Positions 7,117 to 15,639 of a stretch of DNA of 64,000 bases are shown piece after piece. The position numbers and the translations under genes are program-made. How positions within the stretch are numbered: the first letter of the stretch is position 1; every line of letters begins with the position of its first letter. The stretch covers positions 862,001 to 926,000 of the forward strand of contig NZ_CP015455.1 of NCBI RefSeq assembly GCF_001888165.1, read 5' to 3'. A model generated the notes under the pieces. The model was not told the DNA's origin. It worked only from the letters and a program-made list of their open reading frames with translations, and ran no database searches. Source of the stretch: Syntrophotalea acetylenica. Its GTDB lineage: Bacteria > Desulfobacterota > Desulfuromonadia > Desulfuromonadales > Syntrophotaleaceae.

Positions 7117-9543
7117 ATGGCAGGAACCTGTTGTGGGGGAATGGCTGAAGGCGCCACCCGTAAAAAGTACGAACTTCCCGAACGGATTCAGCGTCTCAAG
7201 GATGCCTACCTGCAAGTAAAACCCAGCATTGCCGTCGGTCGCGCCCTGGCTTTTACGGAAATCACCCGACAGAACCCGGGCCTGCCGAACATTCTGCGTC
7301 GCGCCCTGGCGTTCAAGAAGGCCTGCGAGGATGCGCCGCTGCTGATCCAGGACGACGAGCTGATCGTCGGGCATCCCTGCGGCAAACCTCGTGCCGGTGC
7401 CTTTTCCCCGGATATCGCCTGGAAATGGGTGCGCGACGAACTCGACAGCATCGGTACCCGTTCGCAGGATCCTTTCGAGGTCAGCGATGAAGACAAAAAA
7501 ATCATGCGTGAGCAGATCTTCCCTTTCTGGGAAGGCAAGTCCCTCGATGAAGTCTGTGAAACCCAGTATCGCGAAGCGGGACTGTGGGAATTTGCCGCCG
7601 AGGCGTTCGTCAGCGATCTGTCCTACCATCAGGTAAACGGCGGCGGCGACACCTGCCCCGGTTTCGACGTGATCCTGTTCACCAAGGGAGTAAGCGGCAT
7701 CAAGGCCGAGGCCGAAGCCAACCTGGCGACGCTGTCCATGGACGTGCCGGAAGACATCGACAGGATTTATTTCTACAAAGCCGCCATTCATACCTGCGAT
7801 GGTATCATCACCTACGCCAGTCGTCTCTCCGCCTACGCCAGCGAACTTGCGGGCAAGGAGCAGAATCCCGGGCGCAAGGCCGAACTCGAAAAGATTGCCG
7901 AGGTCAACGCCCGCGTGCCGGCCAATCCCCCGCGGACCTTCCAGGAAGCCCTGCAGTCGATCTGGACCATCGAGTCGCTGTTTGTCATCGAGGAAAACCA
8001 GACCGGTCTGTCTCTTGGCCGTCTCGACCAGTACGTCTATCCCTGCTACGAAGCGGATGTCAAAGCCGGTAAACTCGAAGAAACCGAGGCCTTTGAACTG
8101 CTGAGCTGCTTCATTATCAAGTGCGCCGAAATGATGTGGCTGACCAGCGAACTGGCCGCCAAGTATTTCGCCGGCTACCAGCCTTTCATCAATCTGTGCG
8201 TCGGCGGCCAGAAACGCGAAGGCGGCGACGCTACCAACGATTTGACCTATCTGGTGATGGACGTGGTGCGCAAGCTTGGCGTGTATCAGCCGTCTCTGGC
8301 CTGCCGCATCCACAACCAGTCGCCGCACAAGTATCTGCAGAAGATCGTGGAAGTGGTCAAGGCGGGTCTGGGCTTCCCCGCCTGCCATTTCGACGATGCC
8401 CATATCAAGATGATGCTGCGCAAGGGCTACGATTTCGAAGACGCCCGCGATTATTGCCTGATGGGCTGCGTCGAGCCACAGAAATCGGGCCGTATCTATC
8501 AGTGGACCTCCACCGGCTATACCCAGTGGCCGGTCGCCATCGAGTTTGTTCTGAATCGCGGCGTGATGAAGTGGCACGGCACCAGGCAGGGCCTCGATAC
8601 CGGCGATCTGGATCAGTTCGCCACCTACGAGCAGTTTGACGCTGCCGTCAAGAAGCAGATCGAATATATCTGCAAGCTGTCGGCTATCGGTACCGTCATC
8701 AGCCAGCGCGTGCACCGGGACGTGGCGCCCAAGCCTCTGATGTCCCTGTTTGTGGAAGGCTGCATGGAGACCGGCAAGGATGTGACCGCCGGCGGCGCTG
8801 TCCTCAACCATGGTCCCGGCCTGATTTTTTCCGGCCTGGCCACCTATACCGACTCCATGGCCGCCATCAAGAAGCTTGTCTTCGACGACAGGAAATACAC
8901 CCTGTCCGATTTCCAGAAGGCCCTTGACGCCAACTGGGAAGGCTACGAGCAGATGCGCCAGGATTGCCTGAGCGCACCCAAGTACGGCAACGATGACGAC
9001 TACGCTGACAGGATCGCCGCCGACCTGGTCGAATACACCGAGAAGGCCTGCCGTCAGTTCAAGATGCTGTATTCCACCATGAGCCACGGGACCCTGTCGA
9101 TTTCCAACAACACCCCCATCGGCGAAATCACCGGTGCCACCGCCGACGGCCGCCTGGCCTTCACGCCGCTGTCCGACGGCATCAGCCCGGTGCAGGGCGC
9201 CGACAAAAAAGGCCCCACCGCCATCATCAAGTCGGTCAGCAAGATGAATGTGGAATCGATGAATATCGGCATGGTGCACAACTTCAAGCTGATGGAAGGC
9301 GTCCTGGAGACCCCCGAAGGCGAGGCCGGCCTGATCACTTTGCTGCGCACCGCCTCCATTCTGGGCAACGGCCAGATGCAGTTCAGCTATGTCGACAACG
9401 AAACCCTGAAGCAGGCTCAGCAGAACCCGGAAGAATATCGCGACCTGATGATCCGCGTAGCGGGATACAGTGCCTTCTTCGTGGAACTCTGCAAGGAAGT
9501 GCAGGACGAAATCATCAGCCGCACCACGCTGCAGGGGTTTTAG
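7117..9543 (+). CDS. cutC: Choline trimethylamine-lyase (glycyl radical enzyme)
   Basis: An 808-aa glycyl radical enzyme that cleaves choline to trimethylamine and acetaldehyde. Catalytic and binding residues reported for Desulfovibrio CutC appear at a constant offset of 38: Tyr170, Asp178, Phe357, Cys451 and Glu453 (motif GCVEPQ), Thr464, Tyr468, and radical Gly783 in RVAGYSAFF, corresponding to Tyr208, Asp216, Phe395, Cys489, Glu491, Thr502, Tyr506 and Gly821 there. The ATG at 7117 follows GGAGG by seven bases. It is the short CutC form without a microcompartment-targeting extension, and no shell genes lie nearby. The activator cutD is 6 kb downstream. Related lyases (isethionate lyase, diol dehydratase) are less likely given the residue set. 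Confidence 0.92.
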   Translation: MAGTCCGGMAEGATRKKYELPERIQRLKDAYLQVKPSIAVGRALAFTEITRQNPGLPNILRRALAFKKACEDAPLLIQDDELIVGHPCGKPRAGAFSPDIAWKWVRDELDSIGTRSQDPFEVSDEDKKIMREQIFPFWEGKSLDEVCETQYREAGLWEFAAEAFVSDLSYHQVNGGGDTCPGFDVILFTKGVSGIKAEAEANLATLSMDVPEDIDRIYFYKAAIHTCDGIITYASRLSAYASELAGKEQNPGRKAELEKIAEVNARVPANPPRTFQEALQSIWTIESLFVIEENQTGLSLGRLDQYVYPCYEADVKAGKLEETEAFELLSCFIIKCAEMMWLTSELAAKYFAGYQPFINLCVGGQKREGGDATNDLTYLVMDVVRKLGVYQPSLACRIHNQSPHKYLQKIVEVVKAGLGFPACHFDDAHIKMMLRKGYDFEDARDYCLMGCVEPQKSGRIYQWTSTGYTQWPVAIEFVLNRGVMKWHGTRQGLDTGDLDQFATYEQFDAAVKKQIEYICKLSAIGTVISQRVHRDVAPKPLMSLFVEGCMETGKDVTAGGAVLNHGPGLIFSGLATYTDSMAAIKKLVFDDRKYTLSDFQKALDANWEGYEQMRQDCLSAPKYGNDDDYADRIAADLVEYTEKACRQFKMLYSTMSHGTLSISNNTPIGEITGATADGRLAFTPLSDGISPVQGADKKGPTAIIKSVSKMNVESMNIGMVHNFKLMEGVLETPEGEAGLITLLRTASILGNGQMQFSYVDNETLKQAQQNPEEYRDLMIRVAGYSAFFVELCKEVQDEIISRTTLQGF

Positions 9544-9550
9544 GCGGGCC

Positions 9551-9573
9551 GCCATCCGGAGTTTCCGGATGGC
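9551..9573 (+). terminator. Hairpin after cutC
   Basis: GCCATCCGGA and TCCGGATGGC pair perfectly around a GTT loop. No T-run follows, so it may act as an mRNA 3' stabiliser or partial terminator. The same CCATCCGGA-GTT-TCCGGATGG hairpin forms the right end of both 181-bp repeats. Confidence 0.5.
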
Positions 9574-9591
9574 GACCAGGTAAGAAGATTC

Positions 9592-9618
9592 CCGGCGGGC
9601 CGGCATATGGCCCGCCGG
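9592..9618 (+). terminator. Second hairpin after cutC
   Basis: A 10-bp GC-only stem, CCGGCGGGCC/GGCCCGCCGG, with the loop GGCATAT, placed 50 bp after the cutC stop codon. It lacks a strong T-tract, so termination is likely but not certain. It would let cutC mRNA accumulate above the porin mRNA. Confidence 0.5.
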
Positions 9619-9873
9619 AGGGTTGCCGAAAAACCTGTCACGGAAGATAGTGATGAAAATTTGAACTTTACAGCGTTGAGTCTCTGGGTGGCACGGTTTT
9701 TCAAATGTAATTTATGGTGTTATGCCGCAATGCATCAGGAAGGAATGGCGTTTGCGTGTCTTGATGGTGTTGCACGATCGGCAGGTTAACTCGCATTTGA
9801 ACTTGGCAGTCGCTGGCGGATTGTGGCGCGCCGGCGCACTGGGCGAGAAAATACTCGATGGAGGAACAAGGCA

Positions 9874-11265
9874 ATGAGCAAAGCAAGGTGGATTAAAAGT
9901 CTGCTGCTCGGACTGCTGGCCGCGGGCGTCGGATTCGGCGCGGCGCCGGCCGGTGCGGAAATCTACGCAATCGACTACAATGGCTTTCATGCCGGCGCCG
10001 GCTTGAGTGCCGCCATGGGCACCTTTCACACCAACAATTCCAATTTCGGGGCTGGCGGCGTCAAGAACGGCGACAAGGATAACAGCTGGTTTGAAGTCTA
10101 TATCATGCCCAGCCTCAACATGTCCTACGACACCGGAAAATTCGGTACCTTTTACGGCGAGTTTTCCTATGTCGGCACCCAGACCTTCGGCGGTATCGAT
10201 CCCGCCGGTTTCTCACAGACCTTCGGCGGCAGCGAAAACCCCGGCGACTGGGAATCCGAATTGTTCTATGCCGGTTGGAAATCCGGCAACCTGATCCCCG
10301 GCCTGCCTGAAAACGTCATCGACATCAGTTTCGGTGAGCAGGTGTTTTCCGTCGGCGACGGTTTTCTGATCGCCGACGGCGAATTCGACGGCGCCAAAGG
10401 CTGTTACTGGATCGCGCCCCACAAATCCTTCCGCGAGACCGCCATCCTCAAAGTCAACACCGAACCGGTGCGGGCCGATTTCTTCTATCTGAAGGCCGAC
10501 AAGGATTATGCCGATACCGAACTGTACGGGGTGAATGTCGAGTACATCAAGGACGGTTTCGGCACCCTCGGTGCTTCCTGGATGACCATCACCGACGCCA
10601 ATGCCTTCTATGAAGACGGCGTGACCGAGAACTTCTATGCCAACCGCGATGGCATGGATGTCTGGAGCGTGCGTTTTCAGGGGAATCCGTTGACCGCCTG
10701 GGGCCTCGAAGAACTCTTCCTGTCCGGCGAATACGCCGACCAGGCCGGCGGTGACCGGGCCGACGTCGATGCTTACGGTTACTATGTCGAGGCGGGCTGG
10801 ACCTTCGGCAACCTGCCCTGGACGCCGACCTTGAGCTATCGGTACGCGTTTTTCTCCGGCGACGATGCCGATACCTCCGATTACGAATCCTTCGATCCTC
10901 TGTTTTACGGTTTTCTGCGCGGCTGGGGCACCCATTTCATGGGCGAGGTGGTTGGCGAATATCATCTGTTCAACAGCAACCAGCAGATCCAGATGGTGCA
11001 TCTGAACCTGGTTCCGACCGATAAGCTCTCCGTCGGCGCCATCTACTACAACTTCAAGCTCGACAAAAACAACATTTTCGGCACGCCGGTGACCAGCGAC
11101 GAGTATGCCGACGAAATCAATCTGTACGCCGATTATGCCCTCAACGACAACGTCTGGCTCAGTGGCGTGTTCGGCTGCGCGTTCCCCGGCGAAGCCGCGG
11201 AGCAGTACTGGGGCGACGATCAGGCCATGATGGTGGTTGAAGCCTATGTAACCTTCACTTTCTGA
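9874..11265 (+). CDS. Outer membrane porin
   Basis: A 463-aa exported protein. Residues 1-31 form a signal peptide (basic MSKARWIK, hydrophobic core, cleavage after GAPAGA-like sequence before EIYA). The mature part shows alternating aromatic beta strands with many Y/F/W and acidic turns and ends VTFTF with a terminal Phe, the mark of BAM-assembled outer-membrane barrels. The ATG at 9874 follows GAGGAAC. It lies between cutC and the kinase/regulator genes, so it probably admits choline or other quaternary amines; that substrate is inferred from context only. A strong terminator follows. Confidence 0.8.
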   Translation: MSKARWIKSLLLGLLAAGVGFGAAPAGAEIYAIDYNGFHAGAGLSAAMGTFHTNNSNFGAGGVKNGDKDNSWFEVYIMPSLNMSYDTGKFGTFYGEFSYVGTQTFGGIDPAGFSQTFGGSENPGDWESELFYAGWKSGNLIPGLPENVIDISFGEQVFSVGDGFLIADGEFDGAKGCYWIAPHKSFRETAILKVNTEPVRADFFYLKADKDYADTELYGVNVEYIKDGFGTLGASWMTITDANAFYEDGVTENFYANRDGMDVWSVRFQGNPLTAWGLEELFLSGEYADQAGGDRADVDAYGYYVEAGWTFGNLPWTPTLSYRYAFFSGDDADTSDYESFDPLFYGFLRGWGTHFMGEVVGEYHLFNSNQQIQMVHLNLVPTDKLSVGAIYYNFKLDKNNIFGTPVTSDEYADEINLYADYALNDNVWLSGVFGCAFPGEAAEQYWGDDQAMMVVEAYVTFTF

Positions 11266-11306
11266 CCCTGACGTGGCTGTCATGGCCGCAGGGCAATTCT
11301 CTTACG

Positions 11307-11347
11307 GGCTCCCCGCTCGGGCCGATCGGCTTGCGGGGAGCCTTTTT
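11307..11347 (+). terminator. Rho-independent terminator after the porin gene
   Basis: GGCTCCCCGC and GCGGGGAGCC form a perfect 10-bp stem around a 16-base loop, followed by five T. It closes the cutC-porin transcription unit. Confidence 0.85.
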
Positions 11348-11442
11348 GCGAAATGTGTACGAGACAGGGATTGCCGTTGAGGCATGGTTTGATGGATGGG
11401 GTTTGCCGGTATGTGCCGTCGGCAGGAGGCGGGCAGGGAGGG

Positions 11443-12627
11443 TCAGGCCAGGGCCTTGCGCAGCATGTTCTCGACGCGGCCGCGGTTATGCTCGAGCCAG
11501 CGTACCAGTCGGACATTGTGCTTCAGGTAAAACAGATATTCCTGGTCCGGACAGTTCTCCCGCTCAAGGTAGTAGGCTTCAACGGTGGCCCAGCGGATCA
11601 GGCTCAGGGCGGCGGCGGTCAGCAGGGGGGAGAATGTTTCGATCTCTTCGCGGTTTAGTGGCCCTGGCGCGGGCCACTGCGCGGCGCGTTTCTGATAAGC
11701 CCGCAGGAACAGATCCGCCTTGCGCAGCCACAGGTTGCCATCCATCTTTTTTTCCCAGCAGCAGCAGAAATAGATAACCGCCAGTGCCACATCGAACAGG
11801 CGAAAATCGTAACAGGCGCGGTCGAAATCGAACACGCCGATCACCCGGTTGAGATTGTATTTCTGGTTCCCCGGGTGAAAATCACCATGAATACCCATGA
11901 TCGGCAGGTTTGAAGCCGCAACCAGACGGTTGTGGATTTTTTCCGCGACCGCTGCCATGTCTTCGAGGTTTTTAAGGAAGTAGCGGTCGAAGCAACTCTG
12001 CCGCGTCTGTTCGGCACAGTGTGCAAACTCGACCGGCAGGGTGACGAGGCGTTCGCTGATGGGTCGGTGCATCGATGTCAGCTCCCCCGGATCGAAGCCG
12101 GCGGCACATCGATGCAACTCGGCGAGCATGCGGCCCGAGTAGATGTATTCTTCCCTGCTCAGGTGGTTGCAGGTCCAGGAATATTTGTCCTCGCCGCCGA
12201 TAAACGCGAACATCGCGTACAAAAGCTCTCCGCTGCTGTTGGGATTGGGAATCGGGCGCCGGACGAAATTGGCGCCGTCTCTGGTGCGGATCAGGGCGGC
12301 CACCATGTGGCCGCCGCGGTCGACGATATGCTCCACCAGGGAATGTTCGAAGCAGATATGCTCGATGGGGGTTCCCTGGCGGTAAATGCGCAAGAAGTAT
12401 TTTTGAAAACCGCCGGCAGTGCGGGTGATGACCTTGAAACTCAGGTTGGTATAGCCCCCGTACAGCTGCACGATGTCCTGGAGTTCGCCGATATCGTAGC
12501 AGTCCCTGGCTACCCGCGCGGCCTGTTCGGCCATCAGCCTGCAGGAAAGCTGGGTCGGGTAGGAAAAATCCGGCACCGTGGAAACCTGGTGCCGTTTTCT
12601 TTGCATCAGAGGACCCCCGCCGGGCAT
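11443..12627 (-). CDS. APH/choline-kinase family phosphotransferase
   Basis: A 394-aa cytoplasmic kinase of the aminoglycoside phosphotransferase/choline kinase/ThrB2 fold. The catalytic loop HGDFHPGN is at residues 247-254 and the metal-binding DFD at 267-269; the nucleotide lobe 'YGGYTNLSFKV' is near residue 56. The ATG at 12627 abuts the stop codon of the DeoR gene, so both are cotranscribed; a second ATG at 12606 is also possible. Within a choline cluster the likely substrate is choline, ethanolamine or a related amino alcohol, as for LicA, but homoserine-type substrates cannot be excluded by sequence. Confidence 0.75.
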   Translation of the reverse strand: MPGGGPLMQRKRHQVSTVPDFSYPTQLSCRLMAEQAARVARDCYDIGELQDIVQLYGGYTNLSFKVITRTAGGFQKYFLRIYRQGTPIEHICFEHSLVEHIVDRGGHMVAALIRTRDGANFVRRPIPNPNSSGELLYAMFAFIGGEDKYSWTCNHLSREEYIYSGRMLAELHRCAAGFDPGELTSMHRPISERLVTLPVEFAHCAEQTRQSCFDRYFLKNLEDMAAVAEKIHNRLVAASNLPIMGIHGDFHPGNQKYNLNRVIGVFDFDRACYDFRLFDVALAVIYFCCCWEKKMDGNLWLRKADLFLRAYQKRAAQWPAPGPLNREEIETFSPLLTAAALSLIRWATVEAYYLERENCPDQEYLFYLKHNVRLVRWLEHNRGRVENMLRKALA

Positions 12628-13455
12628 TTAATCCGCCACCAGGACGCGAATGCCGAGGGCCTTGAGGTCTCGCAGGTATTCCTCGGGCAGCTTGTGATCG
12701 ACAATCAGCAGATCGACTTTGTCGATGGGGGCGACGACAAGGTCCGCCACCCTGCCGAAAGAATTGTGTGTCGCGAGCACGATGACCTGTCCCCGTGTCT
12801 GCTGGATCATGGCTCGTTCCAGTGCGGCTTCGGTGAAGGACGGTGTGGTGATGCCGTCCCGAAAGCTGATGCCGTCGGGGATCAGAAAGGTCTTTTTGGG
12901 GTGCAGTTCCTGTAGCGTTTCCATGGTCAGCGGACCTTCCATGGAGTGTGTCTCGGGACGATACTCACCGCCCAGCAGGATCAGTTCGGCCCGTTTGCCC
13001 TTGACCTCCTGGATGGCGCCGACATTGTTGGTGTAGACACGCACCGGGATTTCCGGGTCGAGGTGGCGCAGGACGTAGAGCGCGGTGGTGCCCGAGTGCA
13101 GCAGCAGCGTGTCATGGGGTTCGATCAGGGAGGCGGCCTTGCGACCGATCTGGTCCTTGATGTCGGGCAGTTCCTTGAGCCGGGTCTCGTAGGGCTCTTC
13201 GTGGGTCATGCGCTCCTGCCGGTAAACCGCGCCACCGTAGGTCCGTTCGAGAAGGCCCTGCCGCTCAAGGGTTTCGAGGTCGCGACGGATGGTCATCTCT
13301 GAAACGCCCATCATGTCGCTCAATTCGGTGACCCGGATGGTCAGTCGTTCGCGCAGCAGGTTGCGGATGCGCATGTGCCGTTCGGCCGGAAGCAGTTGGT
13401 CGTTGCTGCCGGAAGCACTCTCGGATCTCGTGATTTTACCATTCTCTTCGAGCAT
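12628..13455 (-). CDS. DeoR-family transcriptional repressor
   Basis: A DNA-binding regulator of about 275 aa. The helix-turn-helix lies in 'RLTIRVTELSDMMGVSEMTIRRDL', followed by the DeoR-typical 'LERQGLLERTYGGA'. The C-terminal sugar-phosphate-isomerase-like sensor domain contains 'LLLHSGTTALYVLRHL' and VYTNN. The ATG at 13455 was selected as the first clear methionine, but its ribosome-binding site is distant, so the true start is uncertain. The gene is cotranscribed with the kinase. It probably represses the CGAACAT-containing promoters at 6961 and 13891. Its inducer may be a phosphorylated product of the kinase; this is inference. Confidence 0.85.
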   Translation of the reverse strand: MLEENGKITRSESASGSNDQLLPAERHMRIRNLLRERLTIRVTELSDMMGVSEMTIRRDLETLERQGLLERTYGGAVYRQERMTHEEPYETRLKELPDIKDQIGRKAASLIEPHDTLLLHSGTTALYVLRHLDPEIPVRVYTNNVGAIQEVKGKRAELILLGGEYRPETHSMEGPLTMETLQELHPKKTFLIPDGISFRDGITTPSFTEAALERAMIQQTRGQVIVLATHNSFGRVADLVVAPIDKVDLLIVDHKLPEEYLRDLKALGIRVLVAD

Positions 13456-14153
13456 CGCGTATTTGTTCGATCCTTTCTGTTTTTGTTCTTTTATAACATT
13501 TCCAACCGCTTCAGAGCAATGAAAGTTTTCTCTCCCAGAGACTTTCAACGGTGTTTTTCTTTTTCAACTCCCGGATTGCAACTGATCTGGAGTTTCAGGG
13601 GTGATTATTGCCCGCAAAATATCGGGGATGTGAGATGCGATGGTAGTTTTTCTGATAAAATATGAACGATTTGGTATGAAAGTGTACACCGTCTTAAAAG
13701 GGTTGGGCGCGTCGAAGATGTCCGTTTTCAGCTGTCGGGTTGTCTGGTTTGTTTTATTTAAGGCTTTCAAAAACAGGGCTTTACAAAAATATATTGAGCG
13801 CCGTGCCGGGCTCCCGGCAGGATGCCAATCCTTCAGATGGGAAGTGTGGAAGCGTGTTCTAAGATGCTTGGGTTGTGTCCGAAATAACACTTGACAACAT
13901 AAACGAACATGCCATACGATTCAGGTGTTCATATGAACGTTTCACCCATCCGGGTGCGACGGTCTTTTCAAAGCGTTGCGCCGTCGCCGGCTTCGGCACA
14001 AGGGTCGGTCCGTCGGGGTGTTCCGGATCCGTTGTCCGACGGTTGATGGTTTGAAAAGCTGCACGGTCGCACAAATGATTGCAATGCCCTTTGCCTGTGG
14101 CAGGGGTCACATCGGGGGCAGGACAAAACAACCATTTTATTGGAGACGGCATT
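13456..14153. other. Intergenic region between deoR-type gene and transporter gene
   Basis: About 700 bp separating divergent genes. The left part is AT-rich with a possible leftward -10 (TATAAA within ATGTTATAAAAG) for the repressor gene. The right part holds the transporter promoter/operator at 13891 and a leader of about 225 bases. No gene is supported. Confidence 0.5.
13891..13952 (+). promoter_or_regulatory. Transporter/cutD promoter with putative DeoR-type operator
   Basis: TTGACA at 13891-13896 and -10-like TACGAT with 18-bp spacing. The spacer carries AACGAACAT, and the perfect palindrome GTTCATATGAAC follows at about 13927. The first 20 bases match the cutC promoter at all but one position, indicating coordinated control of cutC and the transporter-cutD unit. 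Confidence 0.65.
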
Positions 14154-15185
14154 ATGGCTAACGGGGTGCAAACAGCAAGTATGGCCGGAACCCGCGTTTC
14201 GGCAAGGCAGGTTTTCGAACGAAAGGAATTGGGGTTTGTCAAACGCGGCCTGGCAACGGCCCTGGGCTCCGGCATGTTGTGGGGGCTGGACGGGGTTGTT
14301 CTCGGCATTGCGCTGGCCATGGCCCCTTTTACCGCCGGGGCCACCATGTATGCGGCCCCGCTGGCCGGGTCGGCTCTGCATGACGGCTTTGCCGGACTGT
14401 GGCTGGCTCTCTACAACCTGTTCACCGGGCGCTGGAAAGACATCGGCCGCTCTCTCAAGACCTTTCCCGGCTTCATTGTCTGTGTGGCCGCCCTGCTTGG
14501 CGGGCCTATCGGCATGGGCGCCTATCTGCTCGGCATCAACTTCGCCGGGGCCGCCTACGCCATGGGCATATCAGCCGGCTATCCGGTTGTCGGCGCGATT
14601 ATGGCGCGGCTGATTCTCAAGGAAAAGATCAGCCCCCGCGTGTGGTTCGGCATTCTCACCTGCGTCACCGGCGCGGTTATCCTCGGCTATGTTCCGCCCG
14701 AGGGCGGCACCATGCCCAACTTCTATCTCGGCATCGGCTGTTCCCTGCTGGCCGCTTTCGGCTGGGGTACGGAAGGCGTACTGGCTACCTTTGGCATGGA
14801 TATGGTTGATCCCGCCGTGGCCATCAATATCCGTGAAGCGACCTCCTGTGTCGTTTCCGTACTGGCGGTATTGCCCCTGGTCGCCGGACTGGCCATTTTC
14901 GGGCAGGCCCTGATCACGCCCAATGTTATCTGGGTCATCGCTCTGGCCGGCATGGCCGGCGGCTTTTCCTATCTGCTCTGGTACAAGGCTTTCAGCATGT
15001 GCGGTTGCAGTCGCTGCATGGCACTGAATATCACCTACGCTATCTGGGGTCTGGTATTTTCCTACTTCATGACCGATGTCGCGATTACCAGCAATCTGGT
15101 GGTTGGCGCGATCGTTATCACCATCGGCGCCATCCTGGTTGTCGGCAATCCCAAAGAAATGATCAACCTGCGGGCGGAGGCTTAA
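14154..15185 (+). CDS. DMT-superfamily (EamA/LicB-like) transporter
   Basis: A 343-aa inner-membrane protein with about ten hydrophobic helices arranged as two EamA repeats, typical of drug/metabolite transporters. The first repeat begins 'LGSGMLWGLDGVVLG'; the second includes 'LLAAFGWGTEGVLA'. The N-terminal 35 residues are hydrophilic. The ATG at 14154 follows GGAG. It leads the operon transporter - small protein - cutD and shares its promoter with cutC. LicB, a choline permease of other bacteria, belongs to the same superfamily, so choline uptake is the likely role. Substrate cannot be read from sequence alone. Confidence 0.75.
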   Translation: MANGVQTASMAGTRVSARQVFERKELGFVKRGLATALGSGMLWGLDGVVLGIALAMAPFTAGATMYAAPLAGSALHDGFAGLWLALYNLFTGRWKDIGRSLKTFPGFIVCVAALLGGPIGMGAYLLGINFAGAAYAMGISAGYPVVGAIMARLILKEKISPRVWFGILTCVTGAVILGYVPPEGGTMPNFYLGIGCSLLAAFGWGTEGVLATFGMDMVDPAVAINIREATSCVVSVLAVLPLVAGLAIFGQALITPNVIWVIALAGMAGGFSYLLWYKAFSMCGCSRCMALNITYAIWGLVFSYFMTDVAITSNLVVGAIVITIGAILVVGNPKEMINLRAEA

Positions 15186-15186
15186 C

Positions 15187-15471
15187 ATGGCAGCTGTACT
15201 TCCTATGCGATTCCGTATTCTTCACTTTTTCTCGACAGTGAAGGAGTCTTCGATCAAAGAACTGATGAACGCGTTGCGCTCCGAGTATGGTGCTGAAGGG
15301 CAGTTCAATGAAAATGTCATCGGCGAACACCTTCTTTCCATGAGGGCCGGCGGGTTGATCGAAACCCGGGATATCGAACTGGACCGGGACGGTAATCTGG
15401 TGGTGAACTATGCCATTACCGAATTCGGGCAGGGGCGTCTCAAATATCTGCCCAAAGCCTGGAAGGTCTGA
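15187..15471 (+). CDS. Small winged-helix-like protein of unknown function
   Basis: A 94-aa soluble protein starting two bases after the transporter stop codon, with GGAGG before the ATG, so it is cotranscribed. The pattern of a helix pair ('SIKELMNALRSEYG', 'ENVIGEHLLSMRAGGLIETRDI') followed by a hairpin ('LDRDGNLVVNYAITEFGQGRL') resembles a winged helix of the PadR/MarR type, where the 'AITEFGQ' turn forms the wing. It could be a small regulator or a protein partner of CutC/CutD. The fold is inferred from pattern only. Confidence 0.55.
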   Translation: MAAVLPMRFRILHFFSTVKESSIKELMNALRSEYGAEGQFNENVIGEHLLSMRAGGLIETRDIELDRDGNLVVNYAITEFGQGRLKYLPKAWKV

Positions 15472-15476
15472 TACGG

Positions 15477-15517
15477 CGCATCGTGGCCGCCCCTCAATTC
15501 GGGGCGGCCACGATGCG
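15477..15517 (+). terminator. 17-bp perfect hairpin between the small gene and cutD
   Basis: A 17-bp perfect stem (CGCATCGTGGCCGCCCC and its complement) around a TCAATTC loop. No T-tract follows. It may attenuate transcription, protect the upstream mRNA or separate cutD expression from the transporter. cutD starts 120 bp further on. Confidence 0.55.
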
Positions 15518-15639
15518 AACAAGCGGTACCCTGCCATGAGCGGTTTTTTCAGTCACGATTCACACAACCGAAAGGTTTTATCCGGTTTCCACCAGGGTTT
15601 TCCATCAGATGGGAACCCGCCGGCAACAGGAGTTGCACC

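Larger units (their letters stand above)
9544..9873. other. Intergenic region between cutC and the porin gene
   Basis: About 330 bp. It contains two hairpins just after cutC (annotated) and a GGAGG ribosome-binding site for the porin. No gene is supported and no clear second promoter was recognised. Confidence 0.5.

Noticed and set aside
7117-9543. Isethionate sulfite-lyase as the identity of the glycyl radical enzyme
   Set aside because: The neighbourhood has no sulfite-handling genes, and all eight choline-lyase residues, including Tyr170, Asp178 and Thr464, align at one constant offset with CutC.
7090-9606. An 838-codon open frame antisense to cutC
   Set aside because: It mirrors cutC exactly, has no family motifs, and arises because GC-rich third positions remove stop codons on the opposite strand.
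13640-13894. An 84-codon frame upstream of the transporter
   Set aside because: It overlaps the regulatory region, has no ribosome-binding site and its composition fits AT-rich intergenic DNA.
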